The notes under the pieces were generated by a model. That model did no database searches. It saw only the letters and a list, made by a program, of their open reading frames with translations, and was not told the DNA's origin. A stretch of DNA of 28,128 nt from Rikenellaceae bacterium (GTDB taxonomy: Bacteria > Bacteroidota > Bacteroidia > Bacteroidales > UBA932): NCBI GenBank assembly GCA_900769145.1, contig CAAGFN010000081.1, forward strand, positions 1 to 28,128, given 5' to 3'. The translations under genes and the position numbers were made by a program. Positions 6,767 through 14,375 of this stretch are shown piece after piece. The first letter of the stretch is position 1. Each line of letters starts with the position of its first letter.

Positions 6767-8815
6767 ATGAAATCTATTTATCATATTCTTGGCCTTATCG
6801 GAGGCCTGCTCCTTTTGAGCGCTTGTTCTGAAGATGAAGGAATTTCATCAGGAAACATCGAAATTGAGGAATTTAAGGTAGTAAATAAAACCGGAAAATC
6901 ATATACCTTAAGTGCTGCTGTTAGCGAATCTTTGGCAAATCGAATTGTTGAATGCGGCTTCTACTACTCAGACAACCCGTCAATGCAGGGAGCCGAGCGT
7001 ATTGTTGCTAAAATGATGGGGGCTTCTTTCTCCGCAGAAATCACGATGGAGGGATATGAAAAAACTTACTATTGTTGTTCATTCATATCAAACGGGAGGA
7101 CAGAAAAGTGCAGTGATGCCCACACAATAAAGATAGGCAAGCTGAACGACTATGTTGAATTCGGTGACATCTCCATTGCTTCATATGATAAGCAAAACGG
7201 TAATGTCGGATTGCGTATCTCTTGTGATGCCAAGAAAGGCGTCAATGTTGAAAAATACGGAATCCTTTATGGTGCGTCATCAGACCTCCTGTCTAGTGGG
7301 ACGGACAAGGAACTAAGTTATTCGGGTTCAGGGAATGAAGTAAATATTGTCCTTTATGGACTGGCCGCAGAAACTAAGTATTATGCATGTCAGTATCTGA
7401 AGGAGGGTCATACCGTATATGGACCGGTACAGGAGTTTTACACATATCCTGTTCCTAAAGTCGAGATTGGTGAGATTAATAATGTTTCTTACTCATCTGC
7501 TGATGTGACGGGTAATGTCTCATCGGAGGACGGTCTTGAAATCATTTCGAGGGGCTTCGTATGGAGCAAGAATCTTGGACCGACACTCGCAAATTCGGAG
7601 AAAATAGATACCGGAACGGGCAATGGTCCTATTTCATATAGTTTATCTGGTCTTTCAATCGGGGCTGAATATCATATACGTGCTTACGCTTCGACAGAGA
7701 GAATGACATATTATAGCCCGGAAAGGTCATTCCGGACAGACAATGTGACAGATCTTTCAGCAGCAGGGACAGCGAACTGCTATATTGTCTCTGAAAGTGG
7801 CCTGTATATGTTCAAGGCAGCACAAGGCAATGATGATGGCCTTATTGATGGCATTGCATCTTGCGATGTCCTTTGGGAAACACTTGGAACCTCCGAAGTG
7901 CCTTCATCCGGAGATTTGATACAATCAGCCTCTTATCAGGACGGACATATAGTGTTCCGAACCAATTCTTCTTTCAAGAAAGGCAATGCTCTTTTGTCCG
8001 CAAAAGACTCAAAAGGAACCATTTTGTGGTCTTGGCATATCTGGTTTACAGATCATCCACGGGAGCAGGTTTACAACAATAATGCGGGAACTATGATGGA
8101 CCGTAACCTTGGTGCGACCTCTGCCACGCCTGGTGATGTCGGGGCATTAGGACTGCTATACCAATGGGGAAGAAAAGACCCGTTCCTCGCATCGTCTACA
8201 ATTAGTTCCGCAATTAGGGCGAAGGCAGATAGTAATCCATTTACCATAGGATCCAGCGACTATTATAATCCCGTGCCAACAAATCCGACGAGATATTATA
8301 GAGATAGATATAATGGATATAATAGGGATGACAATAAAACTTATTATGATGATTGGCTTCCGACATCCGATGATAATCTTTGGCGCACATCCAAGACTGT
8401 GTACGACCCTTGCCCAGCCGGATGGCGGGTCCCGGATAGCAACATCTGGCAAAAGGCAGCAAAAAGCAATAAAGTATTTAAGTATGACCCCCAATCCGAA
8501 GGCATTGACTTTGGAGGACTATTTGGACGTGACAAGAGTATATGGTACCCCTCTTCTATGAGATATGACAAAGATGGAGACTTGACAGAAGTCGGATTCG
8601 GAGGTTTCTGGAGTTGCGAGGCTACAACTGTTACGTGTGACCTTATTCTTATCCAAGATCAATTTGCTATCAAACCGGAACTCTACGGATGGGGCATGGA
8701 TGAAGAATGGAGGCCGGCGAGACTACTGTATTTTAAAGATTCCGGAGAGTTCGCAATCAACGGCTATTCCGCTAGGGCTTGCGCCTACGCCATTAGATGT
8801 CAAAAAATTCAATAG
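6767..8815 (+). CDS. Surface lipoprotein with fibronectin-like modules and a TIGR02145 (Fib_succ_major) domain
   Basis: The 682-residue protein begins with a lipoprotein signal; the lipobox LSAC places the acylated Cys at 20, and the next residues SEDE fit the S-(D/E)3 lipoprotein export signal that sends lipoproteins to the cell surface in this phylum. Three beta-sandwich repeats follow (about 31-123, 129-227, 230-323), each ending in a pattern such as LSIGAEYHIRAYAS. Residues about 333-430 form another beta region (TANCYIVSESG..., ILWSWHIWFTD). Residues about 435-680 are a TIGR02145 domain, with MMDRNLGATSATPGD, YQWGRKDPFL, DPCPAGWRVPD and a terminal YAIRCQKIQ. Such domains are abundant in rumen and gut Bacteroidota and Fibrobacter, with no established activity. 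The lipoprotein and domain calls are strong; its ligand is unknown. Confidence 0.8.
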   Translation: MKSIYHILGLIGGLLLLSACSEDEGISSGNIEIEEFKVVNKTGKSYTLSAAVSESLANRIVECGFYYSDNPSMQGAERIVAKMMGASFSAEITMEGYEKTYYCCSFISNGRTEKCSDAHTIKIGKLNDYVEFGDISIASYDKQNGNVGLRISCDAKKGVNVEKYGILYGASSDLLSSGTDKELSYSGSGNEVNIVLYGLAAETKYYACQYLKEGHTVYGPVQEFYTYPVPKVEIGEINNVSYSSADVTGNVSSEDGLEIISRGFVWSKNLGPTLANSEKIDTGTGNGPISYSLSGLSIGAEYHIRAYASTERMTYYSPERSFRTDNVTDLSAAGTANCYIVSESGLYMFKAAQGNDDGLIDGIASCDVLWETLGTSEVPSSGDLIQSASYQDGHIVFRTNSSFKKGNALLSAKDSKGTILWSWHIWFTDHPREQVYNNNAGTMMDRNLGATSATPGDVGALGLLYQWGRKDPFLASSTISSAIRAKADSNPFTIGSSDYYNPVPTNPTRYYRDRYNGYNRDDNKTYYDDWLPTSDDNLWRTSKTVYDPCPAGWRVPDSNIWQKAAKSNKVFKYDPQSEGIDFGGLFGRDKSIWYPSSMRYDKDGDLTEVGFGGFWSCEATTVTCDLILIQDQFAIKPELYGWGMDEEWRPARLLYFKDSGEFAINGYSARACAYAIRCQKIQ

Positions 8816-8835
8816 CATCTATTGAAAAACAACCA

Positions 8836-9591
8836 ATGAATTATTATAAAGTACTACTAGCAATGTGCCTCATCTGCAACACATGCATTGCATTTGCGCA
8901 AGGCAATAGCAGAGATGAGATCAAGGCAGATAATCAAATCCAGATATATGACACTGGCATTCGTCAGGATAGCACTAAACTTCACGTTGATTACAACCTG
9001 AAGTTTGGCAAAAGGATTGTATCCTGCAGAGTGAAGCCGACTCTGTTGGTTGACAACGGGGCGACAGATATTGGTGTTTACCAGGGTGATTGTGGAACAA
9101 TAAAATCTCCGGGACGGAAAAGTTTCACTTGCGACGTAAGCGAATTCTCAGACAGTCTCGTCGGACACGACATTTCATTTCTGTTGAAGGCACGACCGGA
9201 CTATACTTTCATGGTGCTTACCACTTTCAATCCGGTCGCTATGTCATTTGGCCTCAACATTGGATTCCTTAGGAAAGGATTCGGCGGCTACGCCAGTTTT
9301 TCTCTGAGTTCCTTGGCCATAAAACCTGACAATGCCGCCTTTTGGGTGACATCCGGATTGCTGATAAGGTCGCATAAAAACGTCTATCCATATTTCGGAG
9401 CGGGAATTGGCTACGATTGTTATGACCCTTGGTGGAAAGAAGAAAGAGAATATGATGGCTGGGAAATATGGGGAGCGCGTTTTGAGTGTGGTGTTATCTT
9501 GAAATTCGGCAAGTTTGCGCTATCAGCCGGCGTAGGAACGCTCCAATTTGAGAGATACTCTTGCGATATAGGTATCGGAATGATGTTTTGA
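8836..9591 (+). CDS. Exported outer-membrane-type protein, paralogue of the 5905 product
   Basis: The frame opens at 8797, but the start at 8836 is preferred: it begins MNYYKVLLAMCLICNTCIAF, a normal signal peptide ending FAQ, and lies 20 bp past the previous stop, whereas the longer form would overlap that gene and add a polar stretch before the signal. The resulting 251 residues have a module-A domain (LHVDYNLKFGKRIVSCRV, GDCGTIKSPG, GHDISFLLKA) and a beta-rich C-terminal half with VYPYFGAGIGYDC and FALSAGVGT, ending in Phe. Both halves align in order with the 5905 product, so the two probably arose by duplication on either side of the lipoprotein gene. Function unknown. Confidence 0.6.
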   Translation: MNYYKVLLAMCLICNTCIAFAQGNSRDEIKADNQIQIYDTGIRQDSTKLHVDYNLKFGKRIVSCRVKPTLLVDNGATDIGVYQGDCGTIKSPGRKSFTCDVSEFSDSLVGHDISFLLKARPDYTFMVLTTFNPVAMSFGLNIGFLRKGFGGYASFSLSSLAIKPDNAAFWVTSGLLIRSHKNVYPYFGAGIGYDCYDPWWKEEREYDGWEIWGARFECGVILKFGKFALSAGVGTLQFERYSCDIGIGMMF

Positions 9592-9686
9592 TCGGTCACC
9601 GTTCCGAAATAACAAGTTTTCCCATAAAGAGTTAATCGACATTCTCAAGTTTTGATTCTCAAGGACAACGCTATAAAACAATCACA

Positions 9687-11447
9687 ATGAAACCCTTCCC
9701 AACTATCCTCCTAATATGCGCCGCCTTCCTGTCGCTAAGCACCCCGGGCAACCCCGTGCCGGGCAAGAACGATGTGGCGGTGGGCGAAACGGCCGTCAAA
9801 CTCGTTGACCGTGAGCTGGTTCTCGATTACGAAATCAGTTTCGGGCAGAATGTCGCAGCCTGTGACGTGGATGTCATTGTCCTGGCGGACAAGGTCCCAT
9901 ACCGGTTCACAAGGTATTACTCGGGCGATTGCGGGCGGCTTGGTTCGCCGGGCAAGAAACAGGTGCGCCTCAACATTGCACCGCATCGGGAACTGCTCGC
10001 TGGCAAAGACCTCAAGTTCCGCATTGATGTCATCCGCAAGGAGTTGAAGGAGGGGCGTGCCATTGAAGTCACTCCGGCGGTTACAATGCCGGATGTCATC
10101 ACTGATGCCACTGTCAAGATTGGAACAGCCGAGGCTGAATGCAGGGGAAATGTCATCTCGGACGGCGGTTCACAGGTGACGGCCAAGGGCTTTGTCTGGA
10201 GTTTGGAGCCGAACCAGACCATAGCGTTGAAATCTTTGAAGACGAAGACCAATGAGGGGAAAGGGGCCGGCGAGTTTTCCAGCACGCTGCATTCCCTCGA
10301 ACCCGGTAAAAAATATTTTGCACGGGCATACGCAACCAATTGGGTAGGTACATTCTATGGGCAGGAGATTGAGTTCAGCACGGAATTGCCCGGCTCGACA
10401 ACAGTGCCGAAGCCTCAGCCAACGGCAAATACATCCACCGCATCTTTAGACTTCACGGCCAATTGCTACATCATCTCCAAAAGCGGGGACTACAAGTTCA
10501 GAACCGTGAAGGGCAACAGTACCGTGTCGGTCGGAGATGTCGCTTCAGCGACCGTATTGTGGGAGTCCTTTGGCACGTCCACAGTACCTTCCAAAGGAGA
10601 TTTGATACGAAACGTTTCTTATAACAATGGCTTCATCAACTTTTCGACGGCGGAAAAATTCCGCAAGGGAAATGCGGTTATAGCAGCCAAGGACAATGAC
10701 GGCAACATCCTCTGGTCCTGGCATATCTGGCTGACGGATGAGCCTAAAGGTCAAGTATATAAGAACAATGCGGGAGTAATGATGGACCGCAATCTCGGAG
10801 CCACATCAGCGACACCTGGCGATGCCGGGGCTTTAGGCTTGATGTATCAATGGGGCCGCAAGGATCCGTTCCTCGGTGCATCGTCCATTGAAGAAAAAAA
10901 CGAGGCGAAGTCCACCATCAGTTGGCCTTCTGCAGTCGAATCAACCTCAAGTACCGGAACGATTGATTATGCCACTGCTCATCCGACAACATTCATAACG
11001 AAAAACAAGAATAATTCGGATTGGTATAATACCGGTCATGGCTCTACGGACAATACCCGCTGGCAGTCCGCCAAGACTATCTACGACCCTTGCCCTATAG
11101 GCTGGCGTGTACCTGACGGCGATAAAAGTGGGGTCTGGGCAATGGCATTCGGCAAAAGCAGTTCCTGGAAAATACTCTCCAACTGGGATTCACAGAATAA
11201 AGGCATGAACTTTTCCGAGACAAAAAAGACATTAGGTGAGTCACCTTGTATATGGTATCCTGCGACCGGAGTTCGTAATCTCAACAGTGGTGCACTGGAA
11301 AATGTCGGCTCAAGCGGCTCCTACTGGTCGGCATCCACTGCCGGCAAGAGTGCTTGTATCCTACTGTTTTACAAATTCGGCTATGTCTATCCGACATTGA
11401 ACATCAATCGGACAGCCGGCAATCCTGTCCGGTGTATCAAGGAATAA
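9687..11447 (+). CDS. Exported mosaic protein: module A, fibronectin-like module and TIGR02145 domain
   Basis: The 586-residue protein has a signal peptide (about 1-20, no lipobox Cys). Residues about 26-120 are module A, shared with the 5905 and 8836 products (KNDVAVGETAVKL, LDYEISFGQNVAACDVDV, GDCGRLGSPGKK). Residues about 129-234 form one fibronectin-like repeat (KGFVWSLEP, GKKYFARAYAT). From about 257 to the end it follows the 6767 lipoprotein: NCYIISKSGDYKF, ILWSWHIWLTD, MMDRNLGATSATPGD, YQWGRKDPFL, DPCPIGWRVPD and VRCIKE. It is therefore a natural fusion of two architectures found separately just upstream. It stands 95 bp beyond the preceding gene and may have its own promoter, although none is clear. 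Function unknown; an exported adhesin-like or scaffold protein is inferred. Confidence 0.75.
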   Translation: MKPFPTILLICAAFLSLSTPGNPVPGKNDVAVGETAVKLVDRELVLDYEISFGQNVAACDVDVIVLADKVPYRFTRYYSGDCGRLGSPGKKQVRLNIAPHRELLAGKDLKFRIDVIRKELKEGRAIEVTPAVTMPDVITDATVKIGTAEAECRGNVISDGGSQVTAKGFVWSLEPNQTIALKSLKTKTNEGKGAGEFSSTLHSLEPGKKYFARAYATNWVGTFYGQEIEFSTELPGSTTVPKPQPTANTSTASLDFTANCYIISKSGDYKFRTVKGNSTVSVGDVASATVLWESFGTSTVPSKGDLIRNVSYNNGFINFSTAEKFRKGNAVIAAKDNDGNILWSWHIWLTDEPKGQVYKNNAGVMMDRNLGATSATPGDAGALGLMYQWGRKDPFLGASSIEEKNEAKSTISWPSAVESTSSTGTIDYATAHPTTFITKNKNNSDWYNTGHGSTDNTRWQSAKTIYDPCPIGWRVPDGDKSGVWAMAFGKSSSWKILSNWDSQNKGMNFSETKKTLGESPCIWYPATGVRNLNSGALENVGSSGSYWSASTAGKSACILLFYKFGYVYPTLNINRTAGNPVRCIKE

Positions 11448-11551
11448 CGCAACAACCTTTATAGTCATGGCTTCCCGCAAAACATCTGACACCTGCATTC
11501 CTGCATCAATACATAACGAGGCAATGCTTCATGGTTCCCGGGCTTCCATGT

Positions 11552-13144
11552 CTATTTACCGATAATTTCCCAATAACCAGACTTATCTGACCCGATTCGC
11601 TTAATGATCTTATTCTCTCGAAGTCTTTTTATCGTCTGGGCAACCCACCTCCTTGAATAACCAGTTAGGTTTGCTAAATCTGTCATGGTTGCTCGTGGGT
11701 TGTTACTTATATGTTCTAGAATTTTGAGCGCACTTCTCGGCGCAGTTTGCAGTGCATTTTCGAGTGCAGTTTGCAGTGCACTTTCTGGTGCACTTTGTAG
11801 TGCATTTTTTAGTGTTCCTCGTTTTGAAACTTTTAATGAATCATCTTTATGTGCTATGTCGGCGATAATATTTCCAGCAGATTCATGGCAAGGAATGGTT
11901 ATTCTAAAGAAGGTTCGTGCATCATCTGTAACTACGGCAGCTCTGGGGGAACCATTATTTTCCAAGACGTTCTGAATTGTTGGAATACCTGTACTGCGGC
12001 CCTCTGTCAAATCCAATTCTTTCAGATATTCGCCAAGTCTGCGATTGCGATAACGTCTAGATACCAAAATTTCACATCTTGATATATCAGCTGAGGATAT
12101 ACTTCTATCGGGTCCACCGACATTCTGTATGGTAATACCTTGAGGTTCTACCGTAATCACCACGGGTTCCCATTCACGATAATCCCTATGATATAATGAG
12201 TTCGTCACACTCTCTTCCAATGCTTGATATGGATAAGTGACGAATTTATGGCTCCGACTGCTATCCTTGGGCTTTATTACCGTCTGTATAACAAGCATAC
12301 GATTCAAGTATTCCAATGTTCTTTCGATTATCTGGGTGATGGAACCCTTTATTACAGGTCCTTCATATAAGTTATTGGGATTATTTAGTCGACCTTCCGG
12401 GAAATATACGACTTCAACTTGTGTCCGCTTAAAGAATTTGCTTGGGTCTTCACAAAACATCATAGCAGCTACGTTTCTGAGCATACGATTTTCCTTGGGG
12501 CCAACATACAAATCCATTTGCTCCAAAATACTTTCGAGAGGTTTTGTATATAATTCATTGGCAAGTTTGCTACCCACCTTAACCAAATACTCTCTCAATA
12601 GAAGCGTTGAAATATCCTCTATCTTGATGTCGGGATTCCCACGCTCGTCAAATGGCACACGGCTAGCCAATTCACGCAGTTCGTCAAGTATCTCGCCCTT
12701 AGCAATGATACTGCTCGTGCCACTACGGACATAGAAATATTCCTTTGAATTACTCTTGGCTGTTACATTCTCCGGAACAGAGTATGGCCGGTTGATGCCT
12801 GCTGGGCACCATACCACAAGAATAGACTTACCATCCACTTCCTCTACACTTGTGCGAGGCATATAATAAGGAGAAATCTTGTTATTATAGCCCACCATAT
12901 CCTGAAGAATCCCATCAATTTCTTCTGTAGGTATTCCTTCAACGGGACGAACAGCGACTCCTGTAGTTTCGTCCGTATCAATACCAACTAATATGTAACC
13001 ACCACCAAGATCGTCAAAGTCATTGGCGAATGCACATATGCTGTGGTATATACTCGCAGGATTCCAACCCTTCTTGAACTCAATTCGGTTGGATTCTATT
13101 CTTTGCTTGTTTAGCAGGTCATTTATGTTTATTGCAAGTGCCAT
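11552..13144 (-). CDS. AlbA_2/Schlafen-type ATP-binding regulator with octapeptide repeats
   Basis: The 530-residue protein has an N-terminal AlbA_2 (Schlafen-like, putative nucleic-acid-binding) domain at about 15-140, with RIEFKKGWNP and GGYILVGIDTDETTG. A GHKL-like ATPase region (COG2865 type) spans about 300-410: ALEESVTNSLYHRDY, VTVEPQGITIQNVGGPD, EGRSTGIPTIQNVLENNG. Residues 446-477 are four copies of an eight-residue repeat (KNALQSAP, ESALQTAL, ENALQTAP, RSALKILE). A winged-helix HTH (about 472-525) ends the protein. Such proteins are common in accessory regions and are treated as transcriptional or RNA-related regulators; some sit in defence loci. It lies 11 bp after a RelB/DinJ-like gene and both are more AT-rich than the flanking genes, suggesting arrival by transfer. 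Family call good; role open. Confidence 0.75.
   Translation of the reverse strand: MALAININDLLNKQRIESNRIEFKKGWNPASIYHSICAFANDFDDLGGGYILVGIDTDETTGVAVRPVEGIPTEEIDGILQDMVGYNNKISPYYMPRTSVEEVDGKSILVVWCPAGINRPYSVPENVTAKSNSKEYFYVRSGTSSIIAKGEILDELRELASRVPFDERGNPDIKIEDISTLLLREYLVKVGSKLANELYTKPLESILEQMDLYVGPKENRMLRNVAAMMFCEDPSKFFKRTQVEVVYFPEGRLNNPNNLYEGPVIKGSITQIIERTLEYLNRMLVIQTVIKPKDSSRSHKFVTYPYQALEESVTNSLYHRDYREWEPVVITVEPQGITIQNVGGPDRSISSADISRCEILVSRRYRNRRLGEYLKELDLTEGRSTGIPTIQNVLENNGSPRAAVVTDDARTFFRITIPCHESAGNIIADIAHKDDSLKVSKRGTLKNALQSAPESALQTALENALQTAPRSALKILEHISNNPRATMTDLANLTGYSRRWVAQTIKRLRENKIIKRIGSDKSGYWEIIGK
11714..11809 (-). repeat. Four tandem 24-bp coding repeats (x[N/S]ALQxAx octapeptide)
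   Basis: Inside the ATPase gene, residues 446-477 repeat every eight residues. The DNA on the plus strand shows near-identical 24-bp units built on GTGCAnTTTGnAGTGCA. As whole codons are repeated, gain or loss of a unit would lengthen or shorten the hinge between ATPase and HTH without shifting frame. Confidence 0.7.
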
Positions 13145-13155
13145 CCCTTTTCTAA

Positions 13156-13443
13156 TTATTTTCCATCCCTGGCGAGCGCTATATCTTTGCTGATTTCATC
13201 CAGACTCAAATCCGGCACACCACTCTCTGCGAGAGCACGGATCTGCCGGAACGCATTAAGGTCCTCAGTTCTGGAATCGGTCTTGTCACCGCGTATCTCA
13301 AAAGGAATTTTTCCCCTTTGGACTACAGCTTTCGCAAATACCGTCATTGCTGTATTTGCGCTCATCCCGAATTGCGAGCAAAGCGCATCAAATGATTTCT
13401 TCAAGTCAGAATCCATTCTGACTGTCATAGAAACTTGTCCCAT
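13156..13443 (-). CDS. RelB/DinJ-family antitoxin-like protein
   Basis: The 95-residue product starts MGQVSMTVRMDSDLKKSFD, the ribbon-helix-helix N-terminus of RelB/DinJ antitoxins, and continues with FGMSANTAMTVFAKAVV, the second helix of the fold, then a charged C-terminus that in the family wraps the toxin. The ATG at 13443 is chosen over an upstream in-frame GTG at 13461 because a TAnnTTTG box lies at 13461-13468, which would put the GTG upstream of the transcript start. In the family the partner is a RelE/YafQ nuclease. None is present here: the next gene, 11 bp downstream, is the AlbA/ATPase gene. It is either an orphan or half of an unusual pair. Confidence 0.75.
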   Translation of the reverse strand: MGQVSMTVRMDSDLKKSFDALCSQFGMSANTAMTVFAKAVVQRGKIPFEIRGDKTDSRTEDLNAFRQIRALAESGVPDLSLDEISKDIALARDGK

Positions 13444-13460
13444 TATTACTCCATTTTTCA

Positions 13461-13490
13461 CAAATATAATTAATTTAAATCATCTTGCAA
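13461..13490 (-). promoter_or_regulatory. Promoter of the RelB-like/ATPase pair
   Basis: On the minus strand TATATTTG (13468-13461) fits the -7 consensus, with TTGCAA (13490-13485) at the -33 position. A small dyad ACGTC-TTTTT-GACGT (13498-13512) lies just upstream and could be an operator for the ribbon-helix-helix protein. Confidence 0.55.
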
Positions 13491-13581
13491 TATATTTACG
13501 TCTTTTTGACGTGTATCGTATTCACCCACCTCTTCTTGATTTATAATCTCGCAAAATTTTTCAACGTTGTTGATAGAAACA

Positions 13582-13614
13582 CCGTTTCCCAAATCTAAAT
13601 ATATACAGAAACGG
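13582..13614. repeat. Short inverted repeat ahead of the LPP20-like gene
   Basis: CCGTTTC (13582-13588) pairs with GAAACGG (13608-13614) over a 19-base AT-rich loop, in the otherwise featureless spacer between the divergent genes. It may be an operator or a leader hairpin; no consensus -7 box was found for the plus-strand gene. Confidence 0.3.
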
Positions 13615-13646
13615 AAAAATTATTAACAATTATAAATCACAACGTT

Positions 13647-14375
13647 ATGAAAACTATCAATGTACTTTTGACAATGGCTCTCGCAGCCACCCTCAGCACC
13701 GCTACCGCAACCGCCCAGGGCGACTACACAAAGCAGGAGAAAAGGGAAATCGAACGTGACATCAAAGATTCCAACAGAGACCTGTACAAAAAGGTAGACA
13801 GGGACGTGAAGAAAGAGGCGAGGAAGCTGAGCAGGGACGGATGGAGAACTATGGACCTCCCTATCGAGAAGCAGCTTGAGAGGACTTGGGAAAGGGAATG
13901 GCAGACTGACGTGGATGGATACGACAAATACATTACCAAGACTACCAGCGCCGTTGGCCAGAACTACACTTCAGCATTGCGCCAGGCTGAGAATGTTGCC
14001 AGATTGAGCATTGCTGCCGACATGGGTTCCCTCGTTCAGTCAATGGCCACCCTCTCTATCGGAAACAAGGAAATCTCCCCGGAGCAGGCCGTATCTATCA
14101 ACCAGTCGGTCGAGAAGGTAAAACTGCTTGTCAATCAGAAACTTGGAAGACTCCTGACCTCCACTGTCATCTACCGTGTGAACCGCAATGTCTATGAAGT
14201 CCGCGTCACCGTTCTGTACAGCCAGAAAGCAGCCCTGATGGCAGCAAACCAGGCAGCACAGGAAGCATTGAAAGACGACATGAAGCTCAATGACGCAGAG
14301 TTCGATGCCCTGTTCGGCTATGACAAGCTCCGTGACCAGTACGTCAAGTCAGATTGGGATGAGACCATCCAGTAA
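13647..14375 (+). CDS. Exported LPP20-like protein with charged helical N-terminus
   Basis: The 242-residue protein has a signal peptide (1-24, ending ATAQ). Residues about 25-85 are very rich in Lys, Arg, Asp and Glu (KQEKREIERDIKDSNRDLYK and onward) and probably form a long helix or coiled coil. Residues about 100-198 resemble the LPP20/FlgT-N fold: SALRQAENVARLSIAADMG, a loop, then IYRVNRNVYEVRVTVLYS. The same order of helix and strands is seen in the 3220 product. The gene overlaps the next by one base (TAATG), so the two are translationally coupled and likely act together at the envelope. No enzyme motif is visible and no function is established; the fold assignment is by pattern only. 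Confidence 0.55.
   Translation: MKTINVLLTMALAATLSTATATAQGDYTKQEKREIERDIKDSNRDLYKKVDRDVKKEARKLSRDGWRTMDLPIEKQLERTWEREWQTDVDGYDKYITKTTSAVGQNYTSALRQAENVARLSIAADMGSLVQSMATLSIGNKEISPEQAVSINQSVEKVKLLVNQKLGRLLTSTVIYRVNRNVYEVRVTVLYSQKAALMAANQAAQEALKDDMKLNDAEFDALFGYDKLRDQYVKSDWDETIQ

Noticed and set aside
8797..8835. Upstream start for the 8836 gene overlapping the lipoprotein gene
   Set aside because: It would place 13 mainly polar residues before a normal signal peptide; the internal ATG is better.
8085..11447. Diversity-generating retroelement with TIGR02145 domains as variable targets
   Set aside because: No reverse transcriptase, accessory gene or template repeat is in the window, and the two domains differ along their length, not mainly at A positions.
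13156..13443. Complete RelBE toxin-antitoxin system
   Set aside because: No RelE/YafQ-type ORF lies on either side of the antitoxin-like gene.
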